Positions 51,769-60,760 of a DNA stretch of 64,000 nt are shown here, one piece after another. The DNA is taken from assembly GCA_015068855.1 (NCBI GenBank), contig SVJS01000007.1:1-64000 (forward strand). Reading direction: 5' to 3'. A program made the translations under genes and the position numbers. This DNA comes from Oscillospiraceae bacterium. GTDB lineage: Bacteria; Bacillota; Clostridia; UBA1381; UBA9506. The notes beneath the pieces were generated by a model that worked only from the letters and a program-made list of their open reading frames with translations, did no database searches and had not been told where the DNA came from. Position 1 is the first letter of the stretch, and every line of letters begins with the position of its first letter.

Positions 51769-52707
51769 TTATGCCCAAACTCGTTGGGCAATTTCTTTCA
51801 TTTCCTCTAAACTGGTTGCGGCAAAGGCCTTGTTCTTGGCAGCGGCGGAATGCGGCATGCCCTTTAAGTACCAGGCCATGTGCTTGCGGGCTTCCAAAAT
51901 CCCTTGACGCTCGCCTTTATAATGCACCAAAAGCTCTACATGTTTCAGGACGGTCACCAGTTTTTCTTCGTTTGTAACCGCCTCATACTGCCCGCTTTCG
52001 GTAAATGCCTTGCATTGGCGGAACAGGAACGGGTTCCCTAAGGCACCACGGCCAATCATCACGCTGTCGCAACCGGTTTCCTGCTTCATGCGGATGGCTT
52101 CTTCCGGCGTAGTAATATCGCCGTTGCCAATGACCGGAATGGAAACGGCGGCTTTGACGGCCTTAATGTCCGCCCAGTCTGCATGACCTGCATAAAATTG
52201 CTGCCTGGTTCTGGCATGAAGTGTAACGGCGCTGACGCCTTCGGCTTCGGCAAGACGAGCCAGCTCCACACAGTTTTTGCTCATCTCGTCCCAACCGGAA
52301 CGAAACTTAACGCTTAAAGGAACAGAAAGCTCCCGCATCATGGCGGAAAGAACTTTTTGCGCTTTTTCCAAATCGCGCCCGAGGGCGGCACCGTCACCGT
52401 TTGAGACAATCTTCGGGGTAGGGCAACCCATGTTTAGGTCCAGGGCGCTGACGCCGGCCTCTTGCAGCTCGCATGCCGCTTTGGCCAGAGGCTCCGGCTC
52501 GCTGCCGAAGAGCTGCACAATCAAAGGGGCTTCCTTTACTTCCGTCTGCAAGAGAGTTTTGGTTTTTTTGTCGCCATACATAATGCCCTTGGCGCTAATC
52601 ATTTCAGAAACCACATAATCGGCGCCGAAATCCTTGCAAATCAAGCGGAAGGGCAGGTCTGTCACACCGGCCATGGGTGCTAACAATATCTGATTTGAGT
52701 AGTTCAC
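51769..52707 (-). CDS. dusB: tRNA-dihydrouridine synthase (DusB family)
   Basis: Flavin enzyme that reduces uridines in tRNA D loops. The 312-residue protein has ILLAPMAGVTDLPFR (~residues 7-21), SEMISAKGI, the active-site Cys in LNMGCPTPKIVSNGDGAAL (~93-111), HARTRQQFY (~165-173), NGDI and GRGALGNPFLF (~219-229). The minus-strand GTG at 52705-52707 is best placed after AGGAG; the GTG three codons upstream is too near. It lies between mscL and an HPr-kinase-like ATPase, all minus strand and closely spaced. Confidence 0.94.
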   Translation of the reverse strand: MNYSNQILLAPMAGVTDLPFRLICKDFGADYVVSEMISAKGIMYGDKKTKTLLQTEVKEAPLIVQLFGSEPEPLAKAACELQEAGVSALDLNMGCPTPKIVSNGDGAALGRDLEKAQKVLSAMMRELSVPLSVKFRSGWDEMSKNCVELARLAEAEGVSAVTLHARTRQQFYAGHADWADIKAVKAAVSIPVIGNGDITTPEEAIRMKQETGCDSVMIGRGALGNPFLFRQCKAFTESGQYEAVTNEEKLVTVLKHVELLVHYKGERQGILEARKHMAWYLKGMPHSAAAKNKAFAATSLEEMKEIAQRVWA

Positions 52708-52734
52708 AAAGAACACTCCTGTTCTGTTTCGAAT

Positions 52735-53604
52735 TTATAGGCCGCGAAGCGCTTGCTTAGCCGCCCGGACGGCATCCTCTGAAATGTCACAACGCAGAAG
52801 ATAAATAGGCAGGTTTTCTACCAGTTTTGCAACCAGGTCCATGTTCTTTTCGGCTAAGACAGGCAGCGCCGGCTTGCGAACAGCATCTAAAATCTGCCAG
52901 ACGGCTTCCATGGGGTCCATGGGCAATAGCGCGCAGGTGGTGGCACGCTCAATAAAAATGATGGCCGCAAGGGGCACACGAACATTTTTGTGAATGGAAT
53001 TTTTGCCACTCCAGGGGGCGCCATATAAGAAAGGCTTGTCCGCCTCCATGCGAATGATGGGTTTATCATCATTGACCATAGCGGTCCCGGGTACATGTTT
53101 GAGCCACAAACCGGTATGGGTGGACTTTCCCGTGCCCGAGGGAGCGGAGAAGATTAAACCCTGTGAGTTCACAGCGATAGAGGAACCGTGGAACACCATG
53201 CCCTGATGCAAAAGCAGGGCATAGCATAGCATTTCGTGAATCAAATTGTAGGGACGCTGGTCTTCTGAAAGCCCTAACACCTCAGAAGGGCACAGCCAAA
53301 GCTCCACGTTGCGGAAAGCGCTGTCTGTCACCATGGCATTATAAATTCTGTCGGAAATTTCCGGAATCTGGTCATAAAAAGCATAGCCGCCGTCCTTTGT
53401 GATGCACCAATGCCGTTTGTTAACGTCAGCGACCAGGGTATGCTCCGGCAATGTAATATCCGTGCAGTTCAAATGAAAGGTAAAGACCATGTCGGGCGCT
53501 TCGGTTGGCTCGACCTGATAGCAGGCCAGATGCTTACGGTCTGCTTCTAAAAAATGGTCCTCCGTCTGTATGGTAAGACCGGCTATTTTATAAAATAATG
53601 ACAT
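52735..53604 (-). CDS. HPr-kinase-like P-loop ATPase of unknown role
   Basis: A 289-residue protein resembling the nucleotide-binding domain of HPr kinase/PEP carboxykinase-like proteins. It has the P-loop SAPSGTGKSTHTGLW (~residues 153-167), a NDDKPIIR acidic motif (~178-185) and GAPWSGKNSIH (~195-205). Residues 1-110 form a separate, unrecognised beta-rich domain (LWLCPSEVLGL). Relatives with the GTGKSTHTGLW loop often lie in ribosomal-peptide (RiPP) gene cassettes with radical SAM genes. None is visible here. It is first of the minus-strand group with dusB and mscL and has its own promoter at 53627-53655. Confidence 0.75.
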   Translation of the reverse strand: MSLFYKIAGLTIQTEDHFLEADRKHLACYQVEPTEAPDMVFTFHLNCTDITLPEHTLVADVNKRHWCITKDGGYAFYDQIPEISDRIYNAMVTDSAFRNVELWLCPSEVLGLSEDQRPYNLIHEMLCYALLLHQGMVFHGSSIAVNSQGLIFSAPSGTGKSTHTGLWLKHVPGTAMVNDDKPIIRMEADKPFLYGAPWSGKNSIHKNVRVPLAAIIFIERATTCALLPMDPMEAVWQILDAVRKPALPVLAEKNMDLVAKLVENLPIYLLRCDISEDAVRAAKQALRGL

Positions 53605-53626
53605 GTTATCACACCCCTACCTGTTT

Positions 53627-53655
53627 ATTGTATCATGGGGACCCGTCAAAGTCAA
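53627..53655 (-). promoter_or_regulatory. Promoter of the HPr-kinase-like/dusB/mscL run
   Basis: Minus strand TTGACT (53650-53655) and TACAAT (53627-53632), 17-base spacer. Confidence 0.78.
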
Positions 53656-53709
53656 TCGGCATTTATGCCCGGCTTTTAATAAAAATCAAAAGTAATCGTC
53701 GGTTGGGTC

Positions 53710-53738
53710 TTGTTTTTGTTTACCTCTTATGATATACT
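53710..53738 (+). promoter_or_regulatory. Promoter of tyrS
   Basis: TTGTTT (53710-53715) and TATACT (53733-53738), 17-base spacer. Only ~30 bases separate it from the GTG, so there is no T-box leader. Confidence 0.68.
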
Positions 53739-53769
53739 TATTATAATTATGTTGTAAGGAGCGAGAACC

Positions 53770-54987
53770 GTGAGAAACGTATTCGACATTTTGAAGGAAA
53801 GGGAATTGATTGCCCAGACCACCCATGAAGAAGAAATCAGGGAACTTTTAGGTAAGGAAAAAGTGACCTTTTATATCGGTTTTGACCCAACGGCGGACAG
53901 CCTGCATGTTGGTCATTTTCTGCAAATGGTAGTTATGCGTCACTTGCAGGATGCCGGCCACAGACCCATTGCTTTGGTTGGCGGCGGCACCGGTATGGTG
54001 GGCGATCCCTCCGGCAGAACGGATATGCGCCAGATGATGACGGTGGAAACCATTAACTATAACTGTGAGCGTTTCAAAAAACAGCTCTCCACGATTATTG
54101 ATTTTTCCGATGGCAAAGCCATTATGGTTAATAATGCAGACTGGCTGAGAAACTTAAATTACATAGAATTTCTGCGCGACATCGGCTCCTGCTTCTCTGT
54201 TAACGAGATGCTGCGTGCCAAGTGCTTCCAGACCCGCTTGGAAAAAGGTCTGTCCTTTATTGAGTTTAACTATATGCTCATGCAAAGCTATGACTTTTTG
54301 CAGCTCTATAAGCAGTATGGCTGTAAAATGGAGCTGGGCGGCGATGACCAGTGGAGCAACATTTTAGGCGGTATCGACCTGGTTCGCCGTAAGGAAAATC
54401 AGCAGGTATACGGCATGACCTTTGCCCTTCTGACAACCTCTGACGGCAAGAAGATGGGTAAAACAGCCAAGGGTGCTCTGTGGCTTGACCCTGAAAAAAC
54501 CTCTCCTTACGAATTCTATCAGTATTTCCGCAATGTGGGTGACGATGATGTTATCCGTTGCTTAAAGCTCATCACTTTTGTGCCCATGGACGAAATTCAT
54601 CGCCTGGAAAAGCTGGAAGGTCAGGAGCTCAATGAAGCAAAGCGTATTCTGGCTTTTGAGGTTACCAAGCTTGTTCACGGCGAAGCGGAGGCACAAAAGG
54701 CCATGGAAACCGCTGAGAGCCTGTTTGGCGCGGCTAAGAGCGCTGAAAACATGCCCACAACCGAAATGGAGCTGACAGAAGCGACCTACGGTCTTTTAGA
54801 TGTCATGCTGCTGGCAAAACTGATTCCCTCAAAGGGCGAGGGACGCAGACTCATTCAGCAGGGTGGCGTATCTGTTAACGATGAAAAAATTACAGATGCA
54901 GCCTATCAGGTGTCCGCTGACAGTCTCCGTGAGGGCATCATTATCAAAAAAGGTAAAAAGGTTTACCACAGAGTAGTTGGAAAGTAA
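53770..54987 (+). CDS. tyrS: Tyrosyl-tRNA synthetase
   Basis: Class I synthetase for tyrosine, 405 residues. HVGHF (~residues 47-51) is the HIGH motif, [11 protein letters not shown] (~175-185) and GGDDQWSNI (~192-200) form the tyrosine pocket. The KMSKS loop reads KKMGKT (~230-235). A C-terminal S4 domain follows (~345-405, [17 protein letters not shown]). GTG start after AAGGAGCG. Firmicutes tyrS is often T-box controlled; here the leader is too short. Confidence 0.97.
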   Translation: MRNVFDILKERELIAQTTHEEEIRELLGKEKVTFYIGFDPTADSLHVGHFLQMVVMRHLQDAGHRPIALVGGGTGMVGDPSGRTDMRQMMTVETINYNCERFKKQLSTIIDFSDGKAIMVNNADWLRNLNYIEFLRDIGSCFSVNEMLRAKCFQTRLEKGLSFIEFNYMLMQSYDFLQLYKQYGCKMELGGDDQWSNILGGIDLVRRKENQQVYGMTFALLTTSDGKKMGKTAKGALWLDPEKTSPYEFYQYFRNVGDDDVIRCLKLITFVPMDEIHRLEKLEGQELNEAKRILAFEVTKLVHGEAEAQKAMETAESLFGAAKSAENMPTTEMELTEATYGLLDVMLLAKLIPSKGEGRRLIQQGGVSVNDEKITDAAYQVSADSLREGIIIKKGKKVYHRVVGK

Positions 54988-54994
54988 CATAACG

Positions 54995-55025
54995 ATGCGC
55001 CCTGAACCAAGCAGGGCGCATTTTA
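54995..55025 (+). terminator. Terminator after tyrS
   Basis: ATGCGCCCTG-aaccaag-CAGGGCGCAT followed by TTTATCTTT, just before metA. Confidence 0.82.
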
Positions 55026-55055
55026 TCTTTGAATCGTTTGGCAAGGAGTGATGGT

Positions 55056-55976
55056 ATGCCAATTAAAATTCCAAATAAGTTACCGGCAACAAAAACCTTA
55101 ACAGAGGAAAATATTTTCGTTATCACGGAAACCCGTGCGCTGACGCAGGACATTCGTCCCTTGAAAATTGCCATCTTAAACTTAATGCCCACCAAAATTG
55201 AAACGGAAACGCAGCTGGCAAGGCTTTTGGGCAATTCTCCGTTGCAGGTGGAGCTGACACTTCTGCACACAGAAAGCTATAAATCCAAAAACATCAATGA
55301 AGAGCACATGCTTTCGTTTTATAAAACCTTTGCTGAGGTGGAGGACGAAACCTTTGACGGCATGGTAATCACCGGTGCGCCTGTGGAGCAGATGGAGTTT
55401 GAGGATGTGCTCTATTGGGATGAGCTTTGCCGCATTTTCGAATGGACAAAAACCCACGTGACCAGCACGTTTCATATTTGCTGGGGCGCACAGGCAGGGC
55501 TTTACTATCACTACGGTATTAAAAAGCATCCCTTACAGGAAAAGCTGTTTGGCGTTTATGAACATCAGGTGGAGCATAAGTCCTCCATTTTGTTCCGTGG
55601 CTTTGATGACGTGTTTTATGTGCCCCATTCCCGTCACACAACGATTTTGCGTGAGGATGTGGAAAAGGTCCCTCAGCTGAAAATTTTAGCATCATCTCCT
55701 GATGCCGGGCTTTATGTTATCAGCACTTCCCGCGGGCGACAGATTTTCGTCACCGGCCACTCAGAATATGATGCGAAAACGCTGGATAACGAATATAGGC
55801 GCGATGTTGCCGCAGGGCTTCCGATTGCGGTGCCCCAGCATTATTTCCCTGATGATGACCCGTCGCGTCCGCCTATTGTTTCCTGGCGCAGCCACGCCAA
55901 CCTCTTATATTCCAACTGGCTGAACTATTTTGTATATCAGGTGACCCCCTACGATATCACAAAAATCAAGCAATAA
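55056..55976 (+). CDS. metA: Homoserine O-acyltransferase MetA (probably O-acetyltransferase)
   Basis: Activates homoserine for methionine synthesis. The 306-residue enzyme has the MetA start [15 protein letters not shown], the catalytic Cys in [10 protein letters not shown] (~residues 139-148) and the catalytic His in VPHSRHTT (~195-202 region), with a further Glu in [11 protein letters not shown]. The specificity position reads GAPVE (Glu at ~111): in characterised MetA enzymes, Glu there gives acetyl-CoA use, and Gly gives succinyl-CoA use. So despite the gene name, homoserine acetyltransferase is predicted. ATG 55056 follows AAGGAG by about 7 bases. It is separated from tyrS by a terminator, and I see no promoter of its own between. 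Confidence 0.95.
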   Translation: MPIKIPNKLPATKTLTEENIFVITETRALTQDIRPLKIAILNLMPTKIETETQLARLLGNSPLQVELTLLHTESYKSKNINEEHMLSFYKTFAEVEDETFDGMVITGAPVEQMEFEDVLYWDELCRIFEWTKTHVTSTFHICWGAQAGLYYHYGIKKHPLQEKLFGVYEHQVEHKSSILFRGFDDVFYVPHSRHTTILREDVEKVPQLKILASSPDAGLYVISTSRGRQIFVTGHSEYDAKTLDNEYRRDVAAGLPIAVPQHYFPDDDPSRPPIVSWRSHANLLYSNWLNYFVYQVTPYDITKIKQ

Positions 55977-55989
55977 TGTTTATACAATA

Positions 55990-56023
55990 AAAAAAGACAG
56001 TCCGCACGGACTGTCTTTTTTTG
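55990..56023. terminator. Bidirectional terminator between metA and the PfkB kinase
   Basis: AAAAAGACAGTCCG-ca-CGGACTGTCTTTTT, symmetrical and flanked by A and T runs; genes converge here. Confidence 0.92.
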
Positions 56024-56031
56024 AATCTGTT

Positions 56032-56973
56032 TTATTGTACGTCGCTCAGGGTAGGCAGAGCCGGAATGGCGCCGCGCTTTCCAACGCAGAAACCGGCAAC
56101 GCGGTTTGCAAAAGCACCAAAGTCTTCTGCCTGAGCCGGTGTTATCAGGCAGGAAGCGTTGTTTTCGCTGCAAAGCTTGTATAAAAATCCACCTAAGAAT
56201 GAGTCGCCTGCACCGGTCGTGTCAACAACCTGTGCCTGCGCTGCGGGAACAAACACCTTACTTCCCTGACAGGAAATCAAAGCACCATCGCCGCCGCAGG
56301 TCAGTAAAACCAACTTAACGCCCTGCTGATGCAGATGGTCGGCTGCGGTTTCGATATCTGTGGTGTCACAGAGAAGCTCTGTTTCATTATCAGATAATTT
56401 CATGATATCCACCATGGGAACAACGGAGCGCATAGCTTCTATGGCGGCCGCCTCGGAAGACCACAAAAGGGGTCTGTAATTGGGGTCATAGGAGATTAAG
56501 CATCCGTTTTCGCGCGCTCTTGTAACGGCAGACAGAGTCGCTGTTTTAACCGGCTCATCCGTTAAAGAAAGGGAGCCGAAGTGCAAAATGTCAGCCGCGC
56601 CAAGCAGTGCATCAGGAATCTCATCAGCACAAAGACGGGTGTCCGCGCTACCTTTTCTGGCAAAGGAAAAGCTTCTGTCGCCATCGGGGGAGAGCTTTAC
56701 AAACGCCAGGGTTGTAAAGGCTTCATCAGTTTGCAAGGTATAATCGGTAGAAACGCCGCAAGCCTTTAAGGTTTCAATCAAAAAATCGCCATGCATATCG
56801 TTGCCGACCTTGCCTAAGAAAGCTGTTTTGAGTCCTAATTTAGCACAGGCGCATGCCACGTTGGCCGGGGCACCGCCGGGGTTTTGCTCAAAAATCTTCA
56901 TACCGTTCTGGGACAGCCCGATATCCGTAAAGTCAATCAAAGCTTCGCCCATGGAAATAATGTTGAATTTCAT
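56032..56973 (-). CDS. PfkB-family carbohydrate kinase (fructokinase-like)
   Basis: Ribokinase-superfamily sugar kinase of 313 residues. It shows GEALIDF (~residues 8-14), the first PfkB signature GGAPANVACACAKLG (~32-46), LGKVGNDMHGDFL (~53-65), and the ATP/catalytic signature DTTGAGDSFLGGFLY (~247-261) with the catalytic Asp. The N-terminal MGEALIDFTDIG pattern matches fructokinases, but other sugars are possible. No sucrose or PTS gene is nearby. Promoter at 57017-57045. Confidence 0.9.
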   Translation of the reverse strand: MKFNIISMGEALIDFTDIGLSQNGMKIFEQNPGGAPANVACACAKLGLKTAFLGKVGNDMHGDFLIETLKACGVSTDYTLQTDEAFTTLAFVKLSPDGDRSFSFARKGSADTRLCADEIPDALLGAADILHFGSLSLTDEPVKTATLSAVTRARENGCLISYDPNYRPLLWSSEAAAIEAMRSVVPMVDIMKLSDNETELLCDTTDIETAADHLHQQGVKLVLLTCGGDGALISCQGSKVFVPAAQAQVVDTTGAGDSFLGGFLYKLCSENNASCLITPAQAEDFGAFANRVAGFCVGKRGAIPALPTLSDVQ

Positions 56974-57016
56974 ATTTTTCGCTCCTTGTTACTTAAACAT
57001 CTGAGAGTATATGTTT

Positions 57017-57045
57017 AGTGTATCATAATTAGCAGGAAAAGTAAA
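57017..57045 (-). promoter_or_regulatory. Promoter of the PfkB kinase gene
   Basis: Minus strand TTTACT (57040-57045) and TACACT (57017-57022), 17-base spacer. Confidence 0.65.
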
Positions 57046-57108
57046 GACAATTATGCATAATGTCCCATTGGCGGGGGCAAACTGAGAAAAAACAAAAGGA
57101 GGGTTAAC

Positions 57109-57543
57109 ATGGTTGAAAGTGATACCATTAAACTTTTGAGAGAATGTGATGCGGGCATTATTATGGGTGTCGATTCCATTGATGATGTACTCTCTCATGT
57201 CAAGGATGAGCGCTTGAAGCGAACACTCGAAACCTGTAAGGAAGAGCATGAGAAATTAAAAGAGAAATTACAGGAGCAACTTGCCGATTATCAGGATGAC
57301 GGGAAAAATCCCAACCCTGTGGCCAAAGGCATGTCCTGGATGAAAACCATGGGAAAAATGATGATGGATGATTCAGATGCAACCATCGCAGACCTGATGA
57401 CAGACGGCAGCAACATGGGCGTTAAGTCGCTCAGCCGTTATCTTAATCAATATGCCGCAGCCGATGAGGATTCCAAAAACATCACCAAGGACCTGATTCA
57501 GCTGGAAGAAAAGCTTTCTGTGGATATGCGCGCTTATCTGTAA
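57109..57543 (+). CDS. Helical cytoplasmic protein of unknown function (possibly ferritin-like DUF2383 type)
   Basis: A 144-residue, mainly alpha-helical protein without signal peptide. It starts VESDTIKLLRECDAGIIMGV and continues with amphipathic helices (EEHEKLKEKLQEQLADY, GMSWMKTMGKMMMDD, YLNQYAAADEDSKNITKDL). The spacing of long helices fits a four-helix bundle of the DUF2383/ferritin-like kind, but I cannot see metal ligands clearly. AGGAGGG precedes the ATG. It sits between the sugar kinase and dnaA, where rnpA/rpmH usually lie in Firmicutes. Confidence 0.6.
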   Translation: MVESDTIKLLRECDAGIIMGVDSIDDVLSHVKDERLKRTLETCKEEHEKLKEKLQEQLADYQDDGKNPNPVAKGMSWMKTMGKMMMDDSDATIADLMTDGSNMGVKSLSRYLNQYAAADEDSKNITKDLIQLEEKLSVDMRAYL

Positions 57544-57549
57544 GAGTAG

Positions 57550-57587
57550 AGGTTGTGACAAAGGTAGATTGTCACAACCTTTTTTTG
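57550..57587 (+). terminator. Terminator before the dnaA region
   Basis: AGGTTGTGAC-aaaggtagatt-GTCACAACCT followed by TTTTTTT. Confidence 0.9.
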
Positions 57588-57610
57588 TGCAAGTTTCAGC
57601 GGAAATTTCC

Positions 57611-57639
57611 TTGCTTATTTTTTGCGCTTGTGGTATACT
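57611..57639 (+). promoter_or_regulatory. Promoter of dnaA
   Basis: TTGCTT (57611-57616) and TATACT (57634-57639), 17-base spacer, ~75-base leader. No TTATCCACA-type DnaA boxes are visible in 57544-57719, so this intergenic space does not look like an origin. Confidence 0.75.
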
Positions 57640-57719
57640 AAGATGGGTGTAACTTTTTAACAGATTTGATTAAAAAGAGATAGAAAAGTTGTAAATGTAA
57701 CAATGGGGAGACTAAGGAA

Positions 57720-59060
57720 ATGAAAGCGCAATTATCATCAATTTGGTATCAGGCCTTAAAAATAATCAAGGATAATCCCAATGTGAGCCAATCGGCTTAT
57801 GAGCATTGGATTGAACCTCTTTTGCCTGTCGGTATGACAGAAGAGGCGATTTATTTGAAGGTGCCGACGGAGCTGCATCTGGAAATTGTCAAGTCCATGC
57901 ATTTTGACACTATCCAGAGCGCCATTTTAGCTGCCTCGGAACGTTTTTACAACGTGGAGCTGTTAGACTATAACCAGCCTCTGCCGGCAGAGCTTGAATA
58001 CACGGTTACCTACAATGACCGTGACGAAGGCGCCATCACCTTAAACCCGAAATATTCATTCTCATCGTTTGTGGTAGGCGATTCCAACCGCCTGGCGCAT
58101 GCTGCATCTCAGGCAGTTTCCGAACGTCCGGCCGATGCTTTTAACCCGCTTTTTATCTATGGCGGACCGGGACTTGGTAAAACCCATCTTGTGCAGGCGA
58201 TTGGTAACGAAATCAAGGAAAAGAATCCCATGGCAAACATCGTGTATGTTACCAGTGAAAAATTTACCAATGACTTTATTAACACGTTGCTTGACAAAAA
58301 GACGGTGGATTTTCGTAATAAGTACAGAACCTGTGATGTCCTGATTGTTGATGACATTCAGTTTATTTCCAATAAAGACCAGACGCAGATTGAATTTTTC
58401 CATACCTTTAACACGCTGCACGAGGCCAACAAACAGATTATCATTACCTCTGACCGTCCCCCGCGTGAAATCAAGGAACTGGAAGAGCGTATGCGGACCC
58501 GTTTTGAATGGGGCCTGATTGTGGATATCAAGCAGCCGGACTTGGAAACCCGTGTGGCGATTCTGAAAAAGAAAGCCAGCGAGGAAAACTTTGAGGTGCC
58601 GGACGATATTCTGTTTTACATAGCGGAGCACTTAAAATCAAACATCCGTAATTTAGAGGGCGTCTTAAAGCGCCTGATGGCTTACAATGTTTTGATGGGC
58701 AAGCCCATCACCATGCAGCTTGCCGATGAAGCCATCAAGGAGTTTTTGAACAAATCGGATGACCCTCATGTGAACACGGAATACATTTTATCCATTGTGT
58801 CCAATTATTTTGGTGTTACCTCGGACGAAATTTTGTCCTCCAAGCGCACCAAGGAGATTGCCTATGCCCGTCATATTGCCATGTATCTGATGCGTGAATT
58901 CACGGGACAGTCCCTGCCGGAAATCGGCAAAGAGCTGGGCGGCAGAAACCATGCCACCGTACTGAACGGTATTAATAACATCAAAAACAGCATGGAGAAA
59001 AATGAAGATACCAAAAAAATTGTGGAGGAGCTTGTGACAAATCTGGAAAACAGACAGTAA
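57720..59060 (+). CDS. dnaA: Chromosomal replication initiator DnaA
   Basis: AAA+ ATPase that melts the origin. The 446 residues hold domain I (~1-85, binds helicase loader), a short linker and the AAA+ domain (~110-330). Walker A is [10 protein letters not shown] (~148-157) and Walker [11 protein letters not shown] (~207-216). Sensor II and domain IV follow, with the DNA-binding signature [12 protein letters not shown] (~412-423). Length is typical of Firmicutes. The following gene is not dnaN, as it is in nearly all Firmicutes, but the S4-domain yaaA. Confidence 0.98.
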   Translation: MKAQLSSIWYQALKIIKDNPNVSQSAYEHWIEPLLPVGMTEEAIYLKVPTELHLEIVKSMHFDTIQSAILAASERFYNVELLDYNQPLPAELEYTVTYNDRDEGAITLNPKYSFSSFVVGDSNRLAHAASQAVSERPADAFNPLFIYGGPGLGKTHLVQAIGNEIKEKNPMANIVYVTSEKFTNDFINTLLDKKTVDFRNKYRTCDVLIVDDIQFISNKDQTQIEFFHTFNTLHEANKQIIITSDRPPREIKELEERMRTRFEWGLIVDIKQPDLETRVAILKKKASEENFEVPDDILFYIAEHLKSNIRNLEGVLKRLMAYNVLMGKPITMQLADEAIKEFLNKSDDPHVNTEYILSIVSNYFGVTSDEILSSKRTKEIAYARHIAMYLMREFTGQSLPEIGKELGGRNHATVLNGINNIKNSMEKNEDTKKIVEELVTNLENRQ

Positions 59061-59076
59061 TGCAAGCATCAAAAAC

Positions 59077-59292
59077 ATGCAGATACAGATTGAAACAGAA
59101 TTTATCAAATTAGACCAGCTATTAAAATTGGCGGGGATCGCCATGACCGGCGGAGATGCTAAGTTTTTAATTCAATCCGGGGCGGTCAGCGTAAACGGCG
59201 AGCCTTGTACCATGCGGGGAAAAAAGCTGTATCCCGGGGATGCTGTCTTAGTATCCTTAGAGGATGAGAGCATGGAGCTGGTCGTGGAGTAG
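59077..59292 (+). CDS. yaaA: S4-domain protein YaaA (RlbA-like)
   Basis: A 71-residue RNA-binding S4 domain protein, normally coded between dnaN and rec[21 protein letters not shown] (~residues 10-29), then [20 protein letters not shown], ending in ELVVE. Probably a ribosome or RNA-associated factor. It lies 16 bases after dnaA with no clear Shine-Dalgarno sequence, and recF starts 3 bases after its stop. Confidence 0.92.
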   Translation: MQIQIETEFIKLDQLLKLAGIAMTGGDAKFLIQSGAVSVNGEPCTMRGKKLYPGDAVLVSLEDESMELVVE

Positions 59293-59295
59293 TCT

Positions 59296-60369
59296 ATGTA
59301 TATTAAAAGTCTAACCCTGCAAAATTTCCGCAATTATGAGGCACAAACGCTGCAATTTCATAGCGGAACCAATGTTTTTTGCGGCGATAATGCCCAAGGG
59401 AAAACGAATTTGTTAGAGGCCCTGTATGTGTTCAGTATGGGAAAATCTTTCCGCACGGTTTGCGATGCGGATTTAATTCGTTTTGGTGCGGATTATACAA
59501 AAGCAAGCCTTTCGTTTTGCGACCGGCATCGGGAGCATACCCTTGAAATTATCATTTTACGGAATAAGAAGAAGCAGATTAAAATCAACGGTGTCACCAT
59601 CAGCCGTCTCAGTGAACTTGTGGGACACTTAAATGTCGTTTTGTTTTATCCGGAGGAACTGGGTCTTGTCAAAGAGGGCCCTTACGTCAGACGGCACTTT
59701 ATGGATGTGGCCATGAGCCAGCTGCGACCTACTTATTATCACGCCTTAGGGCGCTACCAGCGGGTTTTGGAGCAGCGCAATAAGCTGATTAAAAGAACAA
59801 GGCTGTCCGGCGGGGATTCCTTTCGCGAAACGGTGTTTGCCTGGAATGAAAAGCTTGTGGATTACGGCCTGGAGCTGATGAACTATCGTTCCGTTTTCAT
59901 GGAGCGGTTGGGCGAACTTGCCGCCAAGGCGCATTATGAAGCATCCGGGGAAAAACTGCAGCTTATATACAAACCGCGCTTTACCACCAAAGAAGCGTTT
60001 TTGGAGAAGCTGGAAGAGAACTTTGAGAGGGAATTGGAACAGGGTTGCACGCTCTACGGTCCTCACCGTGAAGATTTTGATATTTTTATCAATGATAAGG
60101 AAGCAAAAAGCTTTGGCTCGCAAGGGCAGCAGCGGAGTGCCGTTTTGGCGTTGAAGCTTGCGCAGGCAGACCTTTTATTTGAGGAATATGGGGAATATCC
60201 CGTCTTGCTTTTAGATGACATTATGAGCGAGTTGGACCAGAATCGAAGAGCTTACCTTGCCGGGAAAATTCCGGACAAGCAGGTGTTTATCACGTGTACG
60301 GACGCAGAAGGGCTTTTAGACGGCGGACAGATGTATTCTGTCTCGGCCGGTTCTGTTACGTTGGGGTAG
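59296..60369 (+). CDS. recF: DNA replication and repair protein RecF
   Basis: ABC-type ATPase that helps load RecA at gaps and stalled forks. The 357-residue protein has Walker A GDNAQGKTNLLEAL (~residues 31-44), the signature SQGQQRSAVLALKLAQ (~275-290) and Walker B LLLDDIMSELD (~304-314). Length is normal. It is translationally linked to yaaA and followed after 39 bases by remB. Confidence 0.97.
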   Translation: MYIKSLTLQNFRNYEAQTLQFHSGTNVFCGDNAQGKTNLLEALYVFSMGKSFRTVCDADLIRFGADYTKASLSFCDRHREHTLEIIILRNKKKQIKINGVTISRLSELVGHLNVVLFYPEELGLVKEGPYVRRHFMDVAMSQLRPTYYHALGRYQRVLEQRNKLIKRTRLSGGDSFRETVFAWNEKLVDYGLELMNYRSVFMERLGELAAKAHYEASGEKLQLIYKPRFTTKEAFLEKLEENFERELEQGCTLYGPHREDFDIFINDKEAKSFGSQGQQRSAVLALKLAQADLLFEEYGEYPVLLLDDIMSELDQNRRAYLAGKIPDKQVFITCTDAEGLLDGGQMYSVSAGSVTLG

Positions 60370-60408
60370 GTATTTTTGCCGGAGCAGGCGAAAGAAAAGA
60401 GGCGTTGT

Positions 60409-60678
60409 ATGTTTTTACATTTGGGTTCTGATGTGGTTGTGAATCTCTCAGACGTTATTGCTATTTTGGATTTGGATGTCACGAGCACATCGCGTATCAC
60501 GCGTGAATTTCTGACTGTGGCAGAAGACGAGGGCTTTGTCATCAATGTTTCTGAGGATTTACCAAAATCTTTTGTGATTACGGAAATTGATAAAAAAAGC
60601 CGTGTTTTTGTGTCGCCGATTTCAACGGCAACGCTATTAAAACGAGCAAAAAATAAAGGTGGAATTGCATCTTTATAG
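60409..60678 (+). CDS. remB: RemB/YaaB-like regulatory protein (DUF370)
   Basis: An 89-residue DUF370 protein, the RemA/RemB family of biofilm-matrix DNA-binding regulators, normally next to recF. It starts MFLHLGSDVVV and has VIAILDLD and SRVFVSPISTATLLKRA. The 39-base spacer carries AAAAGAGG before the ATG at 60409; an earlier in-frame start at 60376 adds 11 atypical residues. gyrB, which usually follows, is replaced by a secreted surface protein. Confidence 0.9.
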   Translation: MFLHLGSDVVVNLSDVIAILDLDVTSTSRITREFLTVAEDEGFVINVSEDLPKSFVITEIDKKSRVFVSPISTATLLKRAKNKGGIASL

Positions 60679-60690
60679 TATCGATAATTA

Positions 60691-60719
60691 TTGACAAAGA
60701 TAATGTATTGGTATATAAT
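60691..60719 (+). promoter_or_regulatory. Perfect consensus promoter of the second toroid protein
   Basis: TTGACA (60691-60696) and TATAAT (60714-60719) with exactly 17 bases between them, like the promoter at 21847. Confidence 0.88.
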
Positions 60720-60760
60720 AATAGTATGTGAACGAATGTGGAAAGAAAGGAATTGGTAAC

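Noticed and set aside
57544-57719. Origin of replication next to dnaA.
   Set aside because: No DnaA boxes or AT-rich 13-mer array are visible; only a terminator and an ordinary promoter were found.
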